64,000 bases of DNA from Streptomyces aureocirculatus (GTDB taxonomy: Bacteria > Actinomycetota > Actinomycetes > Streptomycetales > Streptomycetaceae): positions 372,001 to 436,000 of the forward strand of contig NZ_JOAP01000005.1 of NCBI RefSeq assembly GCF_000720475.1. The letters run 5' to 3'. This document shows, piece after piece, positions 13,476-22,868 of the stretch. The notes beneath the pieces were generated by a model. The model was not told the origin of the DNA. It did no database searches and worked only from the letters and a program-made list of their open reading frames with translations. The position numbers and the translations under genes were made by a program. How positions within the stretch are numbered: the stretch's first letter is position 1; every line of letters begins with the position of its first letter.

Positions 13476-13748
13476 GTGTCCTCTTCCATTACCGCGCCCG
13501 AGGGCATCATCAACCCGCCGATTGATGAGCTGCTCGAGGCAACCGACTCGAAGTACAGCCTTGTGATCTACGCCGCCAAGCGCGCGCGCCAGATCAACGC
13601 GTACTACTCGCAGCTCGGCGAGGGCCTTCTCGAGTACGTCGGCCCTCTCGTGGACACCCACGTCCACGAGAAGCCGCTCTCGATCGCGCTCCGCGAGATC
13701 AACGCGGGCCTGCTGACGTCCGAGGCCGTCGAGGGCCCGGCGCAGTAA
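13476..13748 (+). CDS. rpoZ: RNA polymerase omega subunit
   Basis: Omega stabilises the beta-prime subunit during RNA polymerase assembly. The 90-residue protein starts at GTG 13476 behind GGAAGG. It has the conserved core [23 protein letters not shown] and the actinobacterial C-terminus [17 protein letters not shown] longer in-frame start overlapping the gmk end lacks family support. It lies 26 bp after gmk. Confidence 0.96.
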   Translation: MSSSITAPEGIINPPIDELLEATDSKYSLVIYAAKRARQINAYYSQLGEGLLEYVGPLVDTHVHEKPLSIALREINAGLLTSEAVEGPAQ

Positions 13749-13784
13749 CGAGCCGCAGTAAGCAGCAGCAGTACGTTCACCACG

Positions 13785-13839
13785 GGCCCGGCAGCGGGTG
13801 CCTCCCAGGTTCAGCCGGGGAAGCACCTCCCGGGCCTTT
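13785..13839 (+). terminator. terminator after rpoZ
   Basis: Outer arms GGCCCGG (13785-13791) and CCGGGCC (13830-13836), with an inner GGGTGC/GCACC pairing, are followed by TTT at 13837-13839. The hairpin is imperfect but well placed 37 bp after the rpoZ stop. Confidence 0.7.
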
Positions 13840-13930
13840 GGTGTGTCATGTGTGTCATGGAGCCGTACGCCTCCGGTCATCCGGATGAGGCGTATGCGAT
13901 GGAGTGCGGGGCCGAGTGCGGGGAGGCACG

Positions 13931-15145
13931 GTGGACACGGTGGACAAGCCGAAGGTCGTTCTGGGGGTCAGCGGGGGGATCGCCGCCTACAAGGCGTGCG
14001 AGCTGCTGCGCAGGCTCACCGAGTCGGGCCACGACGTACGCGTCGTCCCCACCGCGTCCGCGCTGCACTTCGTCGGCGCCGCGACCTGGTCGGCGCTGTC
14101 CGGGCACCCGGTCTCCACGGAGGTCTGGTCGGACGTCCACGAGGTCCCGCACGTACGCATCGGACAGGGCGCCGACCTCGTGATCGTCGCGCCCGCCACC
14201 GCCGACATGCTCGCCAAGGCAGCCCACGGCCTGGCCGACGACCTGCTCACGAACACGCTCCTCACCGCCCGCTGTCCGGTCGTCTTCGCCCCGGCCATGC
14301 ACACCGAGATGTGGGAGCACCCCGCCACCCAGGAGAACGTGGCCACCCTGCGGCGCCGCGGCGCCCTCGTCGTCGAGCCCGCGGTCGGCCGCCTCACCGG
14401 CGTCGACACCGGCAAGGGCCGCTTCCCCGACCCCACCGAGCTCTTCGAGGTCGTACGCCGTGTCCTGGCGCGCGGCGACCGGCCGGCCCAGGACCTCGCA
14501 GGACGCCATGTCGTCGTCAGCGCGGGCGGCACCCGCGAGCCCCTCGACCCCGTGCGCTTCCTCGGCAACCGCTCCTCGGGGAAGCAGGGCTACGCCCTCG
14601 CCCGCAGCGCCGCGGCCCGAGGCGCCCGCGTCACCCTGCTTGCCGCGAACACCGCCCTGCCCGACCCCGCGGGCGTCGACATCGTGCCCGTCGGCACGGC
14701 CGTGCAACTGCGCGAGGCCGTGCTCAAGGCCGCCGCCGACGCCGACGCGGTGGTGATGGCCGCCGCCGTGGCCGACTTCCGCCCCGGGACGTACGCCACC
14801 GGCAAGATCAAGAAGAAGGACGGCGAGGAGCCCGCCCCGATCGCCCTCGTCCGCAACCCCGACATCCTGGCCGAGATCGCGGGCGACCGCCCCCGCGCGG
14901 ACCAGGTCGTCGTCGGCTTCGCCGCGGAGACGGACGACGTGCTGGCCAACGGACGAGCGAAGCTCGCCCGCAAGGGCTGCGACCTGCTCGTCGTGAACGA
15001 GGTCGGGGAGCGCAAGACGTTCGGCTCCGAACAGAACGAGGCGGTGGTGCTCGGTGCCGACGGCAGCGAGACCCCCGTGCCGTACGGGCCGAAGGAAGAC
15101 CTCGCGGACACGGTCTGGGACCTGGTCGTCCAGCGCCTGGCGTGA
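13931..15145 (+). CDS. coaBC: bifunctional phosphopantothenoylcysteine decarboxylase / synthetase
   Basis: Two consecutive steps of coenzyme A synthesis: joining of cysteine to 4'-phosphopantothenate (CoaB) and FMN-dependent decarboxylation (CoaC). The 404-residue protein has an N-terminal CoaC domain (VSGGIAAYKACELLRRL, VIVAPATADMLAK, PAMHTEMW) and a C-terminal CoaB domain from about residue 190 (SAGGTREPLDPVRFLGNRSSG, KIKKKDGEEP). GTG 13931 follows GGGAGG; GTG 13940 is a close alternative. The gene was formerly called dfp. Confidence 0.95.
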   Translation: MDTVDKPKVVLGVSGGIAAYKACELLRRLTESGHDVRVVPTASALHFVGAATWSALSGHPVSTEVWSDVHEVPHVRIGQGADLVIVAPATADMLAKAAHGLADDLLTNTLLTARCPVVFAPAMHTEMWEHPATQENVATLRRRGALVVEPAVGRLTGVDTGKGRFPDPTELFEVVRRVLARGDRPAQDLAGRHVVVSAGGTREPLDPVRFLGNRSSGKQGYALARSAAARGARVTLLAANTALPDPAGVDIVPVGTAVQLREAVLKAAADADAVVMAAAVADFRPGTYATGKIKKKDGEEPAPIALVRNPDILAEIAGDRPRADQVVVGFAAETDDVLANGRAKLARKGCDLLVVNEVGERKTFGSEQNEAVVLGADGSETPVPYGPKEDLADTVWDLVVQRLA

Positions 15146-15434
15146 TGCCGTCCGGCGCCTCTCGTGTGACATGGGTCCCGCCCGGAAGTGCGGTGAAGAT
15201 CACCTTTCTTCCGCCGGAGGGCTCAAACGCGACGAAACAGGGCGAGAGGCCCTCTGGTGGAGACGGATCGTCGTGACGCACAATGCAGTGCCGCAGGTCA
15301 CAGGGCTCGTCTGACGAGACAAGTGACCACACGGCGGAGTGTGACCGATAAACTGGTCGTGGACGACGCCGAGCGCAGCTCTCGGCCCGTCCACCAATGA
15401 TCAGCCAGCAGCCGCTGCAACCACAGGGAGCGAT

Positions 15435-16643
15435 GTGTCCCGCCGTCTCTTCACCTCGGAGTCTGTGACCGAAGGTCACCCCGACAAGATCGCTGACCAG
15501 ATCAGCGACACCATCCTCGACGCGCTCCTGCGCGAGGACCCGACCTCCAGGGTCGCCGTCGAAACGCTCATCACCACCGGCCTCGTGCACGTCGCCGGTG
15601 AGGTCACGACCAAGGCGTACGCGCCGATCGCGCAGCTCGTGCGCGACAAGATCCTCGAGATCGGGTACGACTCGTCGAAGAAGGGCTTCGACGGCGCATC
15701 CTGCGGTGTCTCGGTGTCCATCGGCGCCCAGTCGCCCGACATCGCGCAGGGCGTCGACACCGCGTACGAGAAGCGGGTCGAGGGCGATGAGGACGAGCTG
15801 GACAAGCAGGGCGCCGGCGACCAGGGCCTGATGTTCGGCTACGCCTGCGACGAGACCCCGGAGCTCATGCCGCTCCCGATCCACCTCGCGCACCGCCTGT
15901 CCCGCCGCCTCTCCGAGGTCCGCAAGAACGGCACCATCCCGTATCTGCGCCCCGACGGAAAGACCCAGGTCACCATCGAGTACGACGGCGACAAGGCCGT
16001 CCGCCTCGACACCGTCGTGGTGTCCTCGCAGCACGCGAGCGACATCGACCTGGACTCGCTCCTCGCGCCCGACATCCGCGAATTCGTGGTCGAGGCCGAG
16101 CTGAAGGCACTCCTCGACGACGGCATCAAGCTGGAGACCGAGGGCTACCGCCTCCTGGTGAACCCCACCGGCCGTTTCGAGATCGGCGGCCCCATGGGCG
16201 ACGCCGGCCTCACCGGCCGCAAGATCATCATCGACACGTACGGCGGCATGGCCCGCCACGGTGGCGGCGCCTTCTCCGGCAAGGACCCGTCCAAGGTCGA
16301 CCGCTCCGCCGCCTACGCCATGCGCTGGGTCGCCAAGAACGTCGTCGCGGCCGGTCTCGCCTCCCGCTGCGAGGTCCAGGTCGCGTACGCGATCGGCAAG
16401 GCCGAGCCGGTCGGTCTGTTCGTCGAGACCTTCGGCACCGCCAAGGTCGACACGGACCGCATCGAGACCGCCATCAGCGAGGTCTTCGACCTCCGCCCGG
16501 CCGCGATCATCCGCGACCTCGACCTGCTGCGCCCCATCTACTCCCAGACCGCCGCGTACGGCCACTTCGGCCGCTCGGCGCCCGAGTTCACGTGGGAGCG
16601 CACGGACCGCGTGGAGGCGCTGCGGAAGGCTGTCGGCCTGTAG
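15435..16643 (+). CDS. metK: S-adenosylmethionine synthetase
   Basis: Makes SAM from methionine and ATP. The 402-residue protein has all three signatures: [14 protein letters not shown] at the N-terminus, [12 protein letters not shown] near residue 120, and [19 protein letters not shown] near residue 276. GTG 15435 follows GGGAG. The 289-bp upstream region shows no riboswitch that I recognise, only possible promoter bits near 15324-15354. A strong terminator follows. Confidence 0.97.
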   Translation: MSRRLFTSESVTEGHPDKIADQISDTILDALLREDPTSRVAVETLITTGLVHVAGEVTTKAYAPIAQLVRDKILEIGYDSSKKGFDGASCGVSVSIGAQSPDIAQGVDTAYEKRVEGDEDELDKQGAGDQGLMFGYACDETPELMPLPIHLAHRLSRRLSEVRKNGTIPYLRPDGKTQVTIEYDGDKAVRLDTVVVSSQHASDIDLDSLLAPDIREFVVEAELKALLDDGIKLETEGYRLLVNPTGRFEIGGPMGDAGLTGRKIIIDTYGGMARHGGGAFSGKDPSKVDRSAAYAMRWVAKNVVAAGLASRCEVQVAYAIGKAEPVGLFVETFGTAKVDTDRIETAISEVFDLRPAAIIRDLDLLRPIYSQTAAYGHFGRSAPEFTWERTDRVEALRKAVGL

Positions 16644-16666
16644 ACGCGAACGCATCAGCAAGGGCT

Positions 16667-16714
16667 CGAGGCCCGGCACTCCTTCGGCAGAGGGAGGGCC
16701 GGGCCTCGGTCTTT
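16667..16714 (+). terminator. intrinsic terminator of metK
   Basis: Perfect 11-bp outer arms (16667-16677 and 16698-16708) with an inner CTCC/GGAG pair, followed by TCTTTT at 16710-16715. It lies 24 bp after the metK stop. Confidence 0.85.
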
Positions 16715-16850
16715 TCCGTGAGCGAGCAGGGGCTCGGGCGGCCACGCGTGTCCTGGCGGACCGGACGAAAACCCGGAGGGCGGTGCGCCCGTCCGGCGGC
16801 CGGGGCGGCCGCGGCCCGCGGTGTCAGACCCGTCTGGTAGGAATTTGGCT

Positions 16851-19001
16851 GTGAGCAGCGAGGACGGTCGGTCGGGTGGTGCGGAGGGTGCCGTGCCCGA
16901 GCAGCTTGCGCTCATTCGGGAGAGTGTGCGGAAGGCCAGGACGCCCAAGGCGAAGCCGCGTACGTGGCGCGGGGCCGAGCTGGCCGAGGGGCTGCCGGTG
17001 GCGCGGGTCGTCGTCGACAAGGGGGTGCTGCACCTCGACCGGTACTTCGACTACGCCGTGCCGAAGGAGCTCGACGAGGCCGCGCAGCCCGGGGTGCGGG
17101 TGCGGGTGCGGTTCGGGGCCGGGTCGCGGAACGTGCGCGGGGGGCGGCGCGAGGGCGGTGGGCTCATCGACGGCTTCATCGTCGAGCGGTGCGCCGAGTC
17201 GGACTACAACGGGCCCCTTGCCGCCCTCGCCCAGGTCGTCTCGCCCGAGCCCGTACTCGACGGGGAACTGCTCGGCCTCGCCCGCGCCGTCGCCGACCGG
17301 TACGCGGGCAGCCTCGCCGACGTACTGCAACTCGCGGTCCCGCCCCGCCACGCCCGTGCCGAGTCCCGGCCCTCACCCGCCCCCGCCCCGCCGCCGCCCG
17401 CGCCCGAACCCGCGTCATGGCAGCGGTACCGGCGCGGCGCGGAGTTCGTGGCGTCCCTCGCCGCGGGCGGCGCCCCCCGCGCCGTCTGGACCGCGCTGCC
17501 AGGGCCGCAGTGGGCCGACGAGATCGCCGTCGCCGTGCAGGCCACCCTCGCGTCGGGCCGCGGCGCCCTCGTCGTCGTTCCTGCCGGGAGGCCCGCCGCG
17601 CGCGTCGACGCCGCGCTGCGCGAGCGGCTCGGTGAGGGGCGGCACGCCCTCCTGACCGCCGACGCTGGGCAGGAGCGGCGCTATCGGGAGTGGCTCTCCG
17701 TGCGCCGCGGTGCCGTGCGCGCGGTCGTCGGCACCCGCGCGGCCATGTTCGCCCCGGTGCGCGATCTCGGCCTCGTCGCGGTGTGGGACGACGGCGACTC
17801 CAGCCATGCGGACGACAACGCTCCGTTTCCGCAGGTGCGGGAAGTGCTGGAACTGCGCGCCGCGCGGGACAAGTGCGGCTTTCTGCTGGGGAGTTGGAGC
17901 TGCACCGTCGAGGCCGCCCAGTTGGTGGACAGCGGCTGGGCGACCCCCATGGCCGCCGACCGTGAGCAGGTGCGGGGCGCCGCTCCGCTCGTACGGACCG
18001 TCGGTGACGGCGACCTCGCGCGTGACGGTGCCGCGCGTGCCGCCCGGCTGCCCACACTGGCCTGGCAGGCCGCCCGCGAAGGCCTCAAGCACGGGCCCGT
18101 TCTGGTGCAGGTGCCCCGGCGCGGGTATGTGCCGCGGCTCGCGTGCGAGCGGTGCCGGGTGCCCGCGCGGTGCAGGCACTGCGCCGGGCCGCTGGAGGCG
18201 CGCGACGACGGCGGGCTCAGTTGCGCGTGGTGCGGGCGGGGTGAGGCGTCCTGGCACTGCCAGGAGTGCGGCGGCTTCCGGCTGCGCGCCCAGGTGGTGG
18301 GGGCCCGTCGTACGGCCGAGGAGTTGGGCCGGGCCTTTCCCGCGGTGCCGGTGCGGACGTCCGGGCGTGAGCAGGTCCTCGACACGGTGGGTGCCGCGCC
18401 CGCCCTCGTGGTGAGCACCCCCGGCGCGGAGCCGGTGGCCGACGGCGGGTACGCGGCCGCGCTGCTGCTCGACGGCTGGGCGATGCTGGGCCGCCCCGAC
18501 CTGCGCGCGGGCGAGGAAGCGCTGCGGCGCTGGATCGGCGCGGCCGCCCTGGTGCGCGACCAGGGTGCGGGCGGCACGGTCGTGATCGTCGCCGAGCCGA
18601 CGCTACGGCCCGTCCAGGCCCTTGTGCGGTGGGACCCCGTGGGGCACGCGGTCCGGGAGCTCGCCGAGCGGGCGGAGCTGGGGTTTCCGCCGGTCTCCCG
18701 GATGGCCGCGGTGTCCGGGCCCCGGGACGCCCTGACGGAGTTTCTGCGCGGTGTCGAACTCCCCCCGGACGCCGAGGTCCTGGGCCCGGTCCCGGCCGCC
18801 GTCACGGAGCCGGGCCGACCCCGCAGACCCGGGGACGCGCCCCCCGGTGAGCACGGGGAGCGGGCCCTGGTGCGGGTGCCCCCGGGGAGCGGTGCGGCGC
18901 TGGCCCGCGCCCTGAAGACCGCGCAGGCCGCGCGGATGGCCCGGGGGGCGGCGCAGCAGGCCGCGATCCGGGTACGGATCGATCCGGCCGACATCGGCTG
19001 A
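16851..19001 (+). CDS. priA: PriA-like primosomal protein N', helicase motifs degenerate
   Basis: PriA normally restarts stalled replication forks as a 3'-5' helicase. This 716-residue form starts at GTG 16851. It keeps the N-terminal 3'-DNA-binding domain (VVVDKGVLHLDRYFDYAVP) and all eight zinc-binding cysteines (CERC, CRHC, CAWC, CQEC; DNA about 18148-18272). The Walker A position reads TALPGPQWADEIA with no GKT, and the DEEH box reads WDDGD, so ATP hydrolysis is not expected. Loss of these motifs is typical of actinobacterial PriA. A Pro-rich linker (residues 173-188) precedes the degenerate helicase part. Confidence 0.9.
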   Translation: MSSEDGRSGGAEGAVPEQLALIRESVRKARTPKAKPRTWRGAELAEGLPVARVVVDKGVLHLDRYFDYAVPKELDEAAQPGVRVRVRFGAGSRNVRGGRREGGGLIDGFIVERCAESDYNGPLAALAQVVSPEPVLDGELLGLARAVADRYAGSLADVLQLAVPPRHARAESRPSPAPAPPPPAPEPASWQRYRRGAEFVASLAAGGAPRAVWTALPGPQWADEIAVAVQATLASGRGALVVVPAGRPAARVDAALRERLGEGRHALLTADAGQERRYREWLSVRRGAVRAVVGTRAAMFAPVRDLGLVAVWDDGDSSHADDNAPFPQVREVLELRAARDKCGFLLGSWSCTVEAAQLVDSGWATPMAADREQVRGAAPLVRTVGDGDLARDGAARAARLPTLAWQAAREGLKHGPVLVQVPRRGYVPRLACERCRVPARCRHCAGPLEARDDGGLSCAWCGRGEASWHCQECGGFRLRAQVVGARRTAEELGRAFPAVPVRTSGREQVLDTVGAAPALVVSTPGAEPVADGGYAAALLLDGWAMLGRPDLRAGEEALRRWIGAAALVRDQGAGGTVVIVAEPTLRPVQALVRWDPVGHAVRELAERAELGFPPVSRMAAVSGPRDALTEFLRGVELPPDAEVLGPVPAAVTEPGRPRRPGDAPPGEHGERALVRVPPGSGAALARALKTAQAARMARGAAQQAAIRVRIDPADIG

Positions 19002-19140
19002 CGGCGAACCGGGCGCTGCCGCGGCGCCCGGCTCTGCGGCGCCTACGCCTGCGGCGCCCGGTTCTGCGGCGCCTACGCCTGCGGCGCCTGGTCGTCCGGT
19101 GTCGGTGTTCGGTACCGGCGTCCGGCCGGGGCCCGGCCCG

Positions 19141-19279
19141 GGGCGCCCCGTAAGGGGCGCGAGGAACTGCGCGAGCGGCCGCAGAACAGCCGCAGACGCG
19201 TCTGCTGAGTACTGAGCAGACGCGTCTGCGGCATGTTCGTGGCTGGTCGCGCAATTCCCCGCGCCCCTTTACGGGGCGG
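19141..19279. repeat. long intergenic inverted repeat acting as bidirectional terminator
   Basis: Between convergent priA and the HTH gene lies a nearly palindromic 139-bp element. The inner stem is perfect, with 18-bp arms (19189-19206 and 19215-19232) and loop GAGTACTG. The outer arms (about 19144-19180 and 19239-19278) pair with few mismatches around CGCCCCGTAA and GGGGCGCG. The outer part, ending in CCCCGCGCCCCTTTACGGGGCG, is a repeat type common between Streptomyces genes; a related copy is at 32071-32109. Upstream (19016-19092) is a short CTGCGGCGCC direct-repeat tract. Confidence 0.8.
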
Positions 19280-19822
19280 TCAGCCGTTGCGTGGGCCGGG
19301 GAAGGCTCCGGGGCGCATCTCGTCACGGAGGCCGGGGCTGCCCGCTGTCGGCTGGGTCGGCATGGCGCGGGCCGCGGGGACGGACGGCAGCGGTGCCCCC
19401 AGGGGAACCGTGCGGGTGGCCGCGGCGGGCGCCGGCTCGGCCGTGTGCTCGGGTTCGGCGGTGGCCGGTGCGGCGGCCCGGCGCGCGCCGTAGCGGCGGT
19501 GCACTGCTTGCTTGGTGACGCCGAGCGCGGAGCCCACGGCGTCCCACGAGAAGCCGAGTGAGCGGTCGAAGTCGACTGCCGCGGTCACAAGGGTCTCGAC
19601 GCTGTCCCGCAGTTCCTGGGCGAGGCGGACGGTCGGGGCGGGAGCGCGTCCGTACACGACGAAGCCCGCGGAGGGGCTGGAGCGGCGCGGGCGGTACACG
19701 TTGCCGAGCTGGGCGGTGAGGGTGCGCAGTGCGTCCACCTGGCGGCGGACCCGCTCGATGTCCCGCACCAGCAGATGCAGGCTGGCCCGGGCCTGGGCGT
19801 CGTGGGTTGCGTGGTCGGCCAT
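19280..19822 (-). CDS. small helix-turn-helix DNA-binding protein
   Basis: A 180-residue protein (ATG 19822, GAGAGG upstream) of unknown target. Residues 1-45 look like a helical coil ([29 protein letters not shown]). A helix-turn-helix resembling sigma region 4 or Mor-type domains is near residues 85-110 ([22 protein letters not shown]). The C-terminal 70 residues are Ala/Pro-rich and probably disordered. Proteins of this design recur in Streptomyces genomes without assigned function. Confidence 0.75.
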   Translation of the reverse strand: MADHATHDAQARASLHLLVRDIERVRRQVDALRTLTAQLGNVYRPRRSSPSAGFVVYGRAPAPTVRLAQELRDSVETLVTAAVDFDRSLGFSWDAVGSALGVTKQAVHRRYGARRAAAPATAEPEHTAEPAPAAATRTVPLGAPLPSVPAARAMPTQPTAGSPGLRDEMRPGAFPGPRNG

Positions 19823-20244
19823 GAACAAGCCTCTCGAACCGGCGTTGGGGGATCGGGATGGGAGGAGGTAGGGGACGGGGGATGGGGATTACGGGGATTT
19901 GGGTGCAGATTTGGGGAGAAGGGGGTGAAGTCTGGAAAAGGGGGAAGCCGTGCGGCTGGCGTGGAGTGCGGGCGGAGGGGTGGGCGGAGGGGAGTGCCGT
20001 GCGGTGGTGGGGAGGTCGTGCGGTTGCGGGGAACGGGGAATGGGGAATGAGGAGCGGGCCGCGTGTGCGGCCCGTAGTGGTCAACTCTTTCTTGACCAAC
20101 GCGTCACGTCGTGAGGGGTCACGGTCCCGGGGCGTATGCGCATATGCACAGGGCGCACGCTGCTGCGTACGCCCCCGGCATTCCGCTGGGCAGGGCCCAT
20201 AGACTGGTGCGTCGCCGACTCCCAGAGAACCGAGGTATCGCCCA
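19823..20244 (+). other. G-rich intergenic region between HTH gene and fmt
   Basis: No gene is supported in this 422-bp divergent gap. The plus strand from about 19850 to 20050 is strongly purine/G-biased with many GGG-GGGG runs, unlike the rest of the window, and has local G-quadruplex potential. A perfect 8-bp hairpin (CGGGCCGC, loop GTGT, 20055-20074) follows, then TTGACC at 20093. The fmt ribosome-binding region is CGAGG near 20231. Confidence 0.6.
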
Positions 20245-21177
20245 GTGAAACTGGTCTTCGCCGGCACCCCCGAGGTCGCCGTCCCCGCCCTGGACGCCCT
20301 GATCACCTCCGGCAGGCACGAGGTGGCCGCCGTCGTCACCCGCCCCGACGCGCCCGCGGGCCGTGGCCGCAGGCTGGTCGCGAGCCCGGTGGCCGAGCGC
20401 GCGGAGGAGGCCGGGATCGAGGTGCTCAAGCCGGCGAAGCCGCGGGACGAGGAGTTCCAGGCCCGACTGCGGGAGATCGCCCCCGACTGCTGTCCGGTGG
20501 TGGCCTACGGCGCGCTGCTGCCGAAGTCGGCCCTGGACATCCCGGCCCGCGGCTGGGTCAATCTGCACTTCTCGCTGCTGCCCGCCTGGCGCGGCGCCGC
20601 CCCCGTACAGCACTCGATCATGGCGGGCGACGAGATCACCGGCGCGTCCACGTTCCTCATCGAGGAGGGCCTCGACTCCGGTCCCGTGTACGGCACGGTC
20701 ACCGAGGAGATCCGGCACACGGACACCAGCGGCGACCTCCTGACCCGCCTCGCGTTCGCGGGCGCGGGGCTGCTCGCCGCCACGATGGACGGCATCGAGG
20801 ACGGCTCCCTGTCCGCCGTGCCGCAGCCCGCCGACGGCGTCAGCGTCGCGCCGAAGATCACCGTGGCGGACGCGCACATCGACTGGTCGGCGCCCGGGCT
20901 TCGCGTCGACCGCGTCGTGCGCGGCTGCACGCCCGCGCCCGGGGCGTGGACGGTGTTCCGGGGCGAGCGCCTCAAGCTGATCCAGGCCACGCCCGTGCCG
21001 GACCGCACCGACCTCGCCCCCGGTGAGATCGCCGCGGGCAAGAAGAACCTGTACGTCGGTACGGGCTCGTACGCCGTGGAACTGCTCTGGGTGCAGGCAC
21101 AGGGCAAGAAGCCGATGGACGCCGCGGACTGGGCGCGCGGGGCGCGGATCACTTCGGGGGAGCGCCTCGGCGCCTAG
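20245..21177 (+). CDS. fmt: methionyl-tRNA formyltransferase
   Basis: Formylates initiator Met-tRNA with 10-formyl-THF. The 310-residue protein has the N-terminal start [16 protein letters not shown], the formyl-transferase signature [17 protein letters not shown] (near residue 105), and the C-terminal tRNA-binding domain (residues about 205-310). The start is GTG 20245. A Cys-Cys pair replaces the common residues in [12 protein letters not shown], with no expected effect. rsmB follows. Confidence 0.97.
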   Translation: MKLVFAGTPEVAVPALDALITSGRHEVAAVVTRPDAPAGRGRRLVASPVAERAEEAGIEVLKPAKPRDEEFQARLREIAPDCCPVVAYGALLPKSALDIPARGWVNLHFSLLPAWRGAAPVQHSIMAGDEITGASTFLIEEGLDSGPVYGTVTEEIRHTDTSGDLLTRLAFAGAGLLAATMDGIEDGSLSAVPQPADGVSVAPKITVADAHIDWSAPGLRVDRVVRGCTPAPGAWTVFRGERLKLIQATPVPDRTDLAPGEIAAGKKNLYVGTGSYAVELLWVQAQGKKPMDAADWARGARITSGERLGA

Positions 21178-21262
21178 CCGCCTTCCCCCCCGGCGGGTGG
21201 GAGGCCGCGCGCGGGCGTCGTACGCTGACATGGTTAGCCCCACCACCAGCAGCGGAGCACCT

Positions 21263-22729
21263 TTGAACGACCAGCCGAACCGGCGTCCCGGCACCCAGGG
21301 CAAGTCCGGTAAGTCCGGTAAGCCCGGCAAGCCGTACCGCCGACCGCAGAAGGACCCCGTCCGCTTCCTTGCCTTCGAGGCGCTGCGGGCCGTCGACGAG
21401 CGGGACGCGTACGCGAACCTCGTGCTGCCGCCGCTGTTGCGCAAGGCCCGCGAGAAGGAAGGGCCTGAGAAGTTCGACGCACGGGACGCGGCGTTCGCCA
21501 CCGAGCTGGTGTACGGGACGCTGCGCCGTCAGGGGACGTACGACGCGATCGTCGCCGCCTGCATCGACCGGCCGCTGCGCGAGGTCGACCCGCCGGTCCT
21601 GGACGTGTTGAACCTCGGCGTCCACCAACTGCTCGGCACCCGGATCCCCTCGCACGCCGCCGTGTCGGCGTCCGTGGAGCTGGCGCGGGTGGTGCTCGGC
21701 GACGGGCGGGCGAAGTTCGTGAACGCCGTGCTTCGCAAGGTCGCCAAGGACGACCTCGACGGCTGGCTGGAGAAGGTCGCGCCGCCCTACGACGAGGACG
21801 CCGAGGACCATCTCGCCGTCGTCCACTCGCATCCGCGGTGGGTGGTGTCGGCGCTGTGGGACTCCCTCGGGGGCGGCCGCGCGGGCATCGAGGACCTGCT
21901 CGAAGCCGACAACGAGCGGCCCGAGGTGACGCTGGTGGCACGGCCCGGCCGGGCCACCGCCGACGAGCTGCTCGACTCGTTCGACGCGGAGTCGGTGCTT
22001 CCGGGGCGCTGGTCGCCGTACGCGGTGCGGCTCAGCGAGGGCGGTGAGCCGGGGGCGATCCCGCTGGTGCGCGAGGGCAGGGCCGGGGTGCAGGACGAGG
22101 GCAGCCAACTGGTCGCGCTCGCACTCGCGAACGCGCCGGTCGAGGGGCGCGACGAGAAGTGGCTGGACGGCTGTGCGGGCCCCGGCGGCAAGGCCGCGCT
22201 GCTCGCCGGGCTCGCCGCCGAGCGCGGGGCCGTGCTCATCGCCGCCGAGAAGCAGCCGCACCGGGCCCGGCTCGTGGACCAGGCACTCACCGGGAACCCC
22301 GGCCCCTACCAGGTGATCGCCGCCGACGGGACCAGGCCGCCGTGGCTGCCCGGCACCTTCGACCGGGTCCTGATGGACGTGCCCTGCACGGGACTCGGCG
22401 CCCTGCGGCGGCGGCCTGAGGCGCGCTGGCGGCGGCGGCCCGAGGACCTGGAGGGCTTTGCTCCGTTGCAACGTGGTCTGTTGCGCTCCGCGTTGGAGTC
22501 CGTGCGGGTGGGGGGAGTCGTCGGGTACGCCACGTGCTCGCCGCACCTCGCCGAGACTCGGGCCGTCGTGGACGACGTCCTCAAGCAGTGGGGGGCGGCG
22601 GAGTTGCTTGACGCGCGGGAGTTGCTGCCGGGGGTTCCGGCGCTCGGGGACGGGCCTGATGTGCAGTTGTGGCCGCATCTGCACGGCACCGATGCGATGT
22701 ATCTGGCGGTCATTCGGCGTACTGGGTGA
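21263..22729 (+). CDS. rsmB: 16S rRNA m5C967 methyltransferase RsmB (Sun/Fmu)
   Basis: A SAM-dependent rRNA cytosine-5 methyltransferase. The protein has an N-terminal NusB-like domain (DPVRFLAFEALRAVDERDAYANLVLP) and a C-terminal methyltransferase domain. SAM motif I is GCAGPGGKAA, and the two catalytic cysteines are in DVPCTGLG and YATCSPH. The most probable start is TTG 21263 with GGAG 6 bp upstream (488 residues). An ATG at 21230 would add 11 residues but lacks a ribosome-binding site. The N-terminus has a GKSGKSGKPGKP repeat from 9-bp DNA repeats. Confidence 0.92.
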   Translation: MNDQPNRRPGTQGKSGKSGKPGKPYRRPQKDPVRFLAFEALRAVDERDAYANLVLPPLLRKAREKEGPEKFDARDAAFATELVYGTLRRQGTYDAIVAACIDRPLREVDPPVLDVLNLGVHQLLGTRIPSHAAVSASVELARVVLGDGRAKFVNAVLRKVAKDDLDGWLEKVAPPYDEDAEDHLAVVHSHPRWVVSALWDSLGGGRAGIEDLLEADNERPEVTLVARPGRATADELLDSFDAESVLPGRWSPYAVRLSEGGEPGAIPLVREGRAGVQDEGSQLVALALANAPVEGRDEKWLDGCAGPGGKAALLAGLAAERGAVLIAAEKQPHRARLVDQALTGNPGPYQVIAADGTRPPWLPGTFDRVLMDVPCTGLGALRRRPEARWRRRPEDLEGFAPLQRGLLRSALESVRVGGVVGYATCSPHLAETRAVVDDVLKQWGAAELLDARELLPGVPALGDGPDVQLWPHLHGTDAMYLAVIRRTG

Positions 22730-22740
22730 GGGGGCTTCCC

Positions 22741-22868
22741 CCCTTGCCCCGTTCGGGGGGGCCTTGGGTGCCGTTTGTCGGCGCTTCGCGCCTCGTCCTC
22801 AAACGCCGGACGGGCTGGAATCGTCGCCGGACGGGCTGGGATCGTCGGCGGGTGGGCTGGGATCGTCG
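22741..22868. repeat. Streptomyces intergenic repeat and 21-bp tandem repeats at mmpL 3' end
   Basis: The tract GCGCTTCGCGCCTCGTCCTC followed by AAACGCCGGACGGGCTG (about 22780-22818) is of a type I recognise as widespread between Streptomyces genes. Its end is expanded into three 21-bp units (22806-22826, 22827-22847, 22848-22868) that are translated on the minus strand as DDPSP-type heptads at the C-terminus of the MMPL protein. Confidence 0.7.

Noticed and set aside
15146..15434. Leader of metK, considered for a SAM riboswitch.
   Set aside because: No SAM-I, SAM-II or SAM-IV core elements are recognisable; only weak promoter-like bits are seen.
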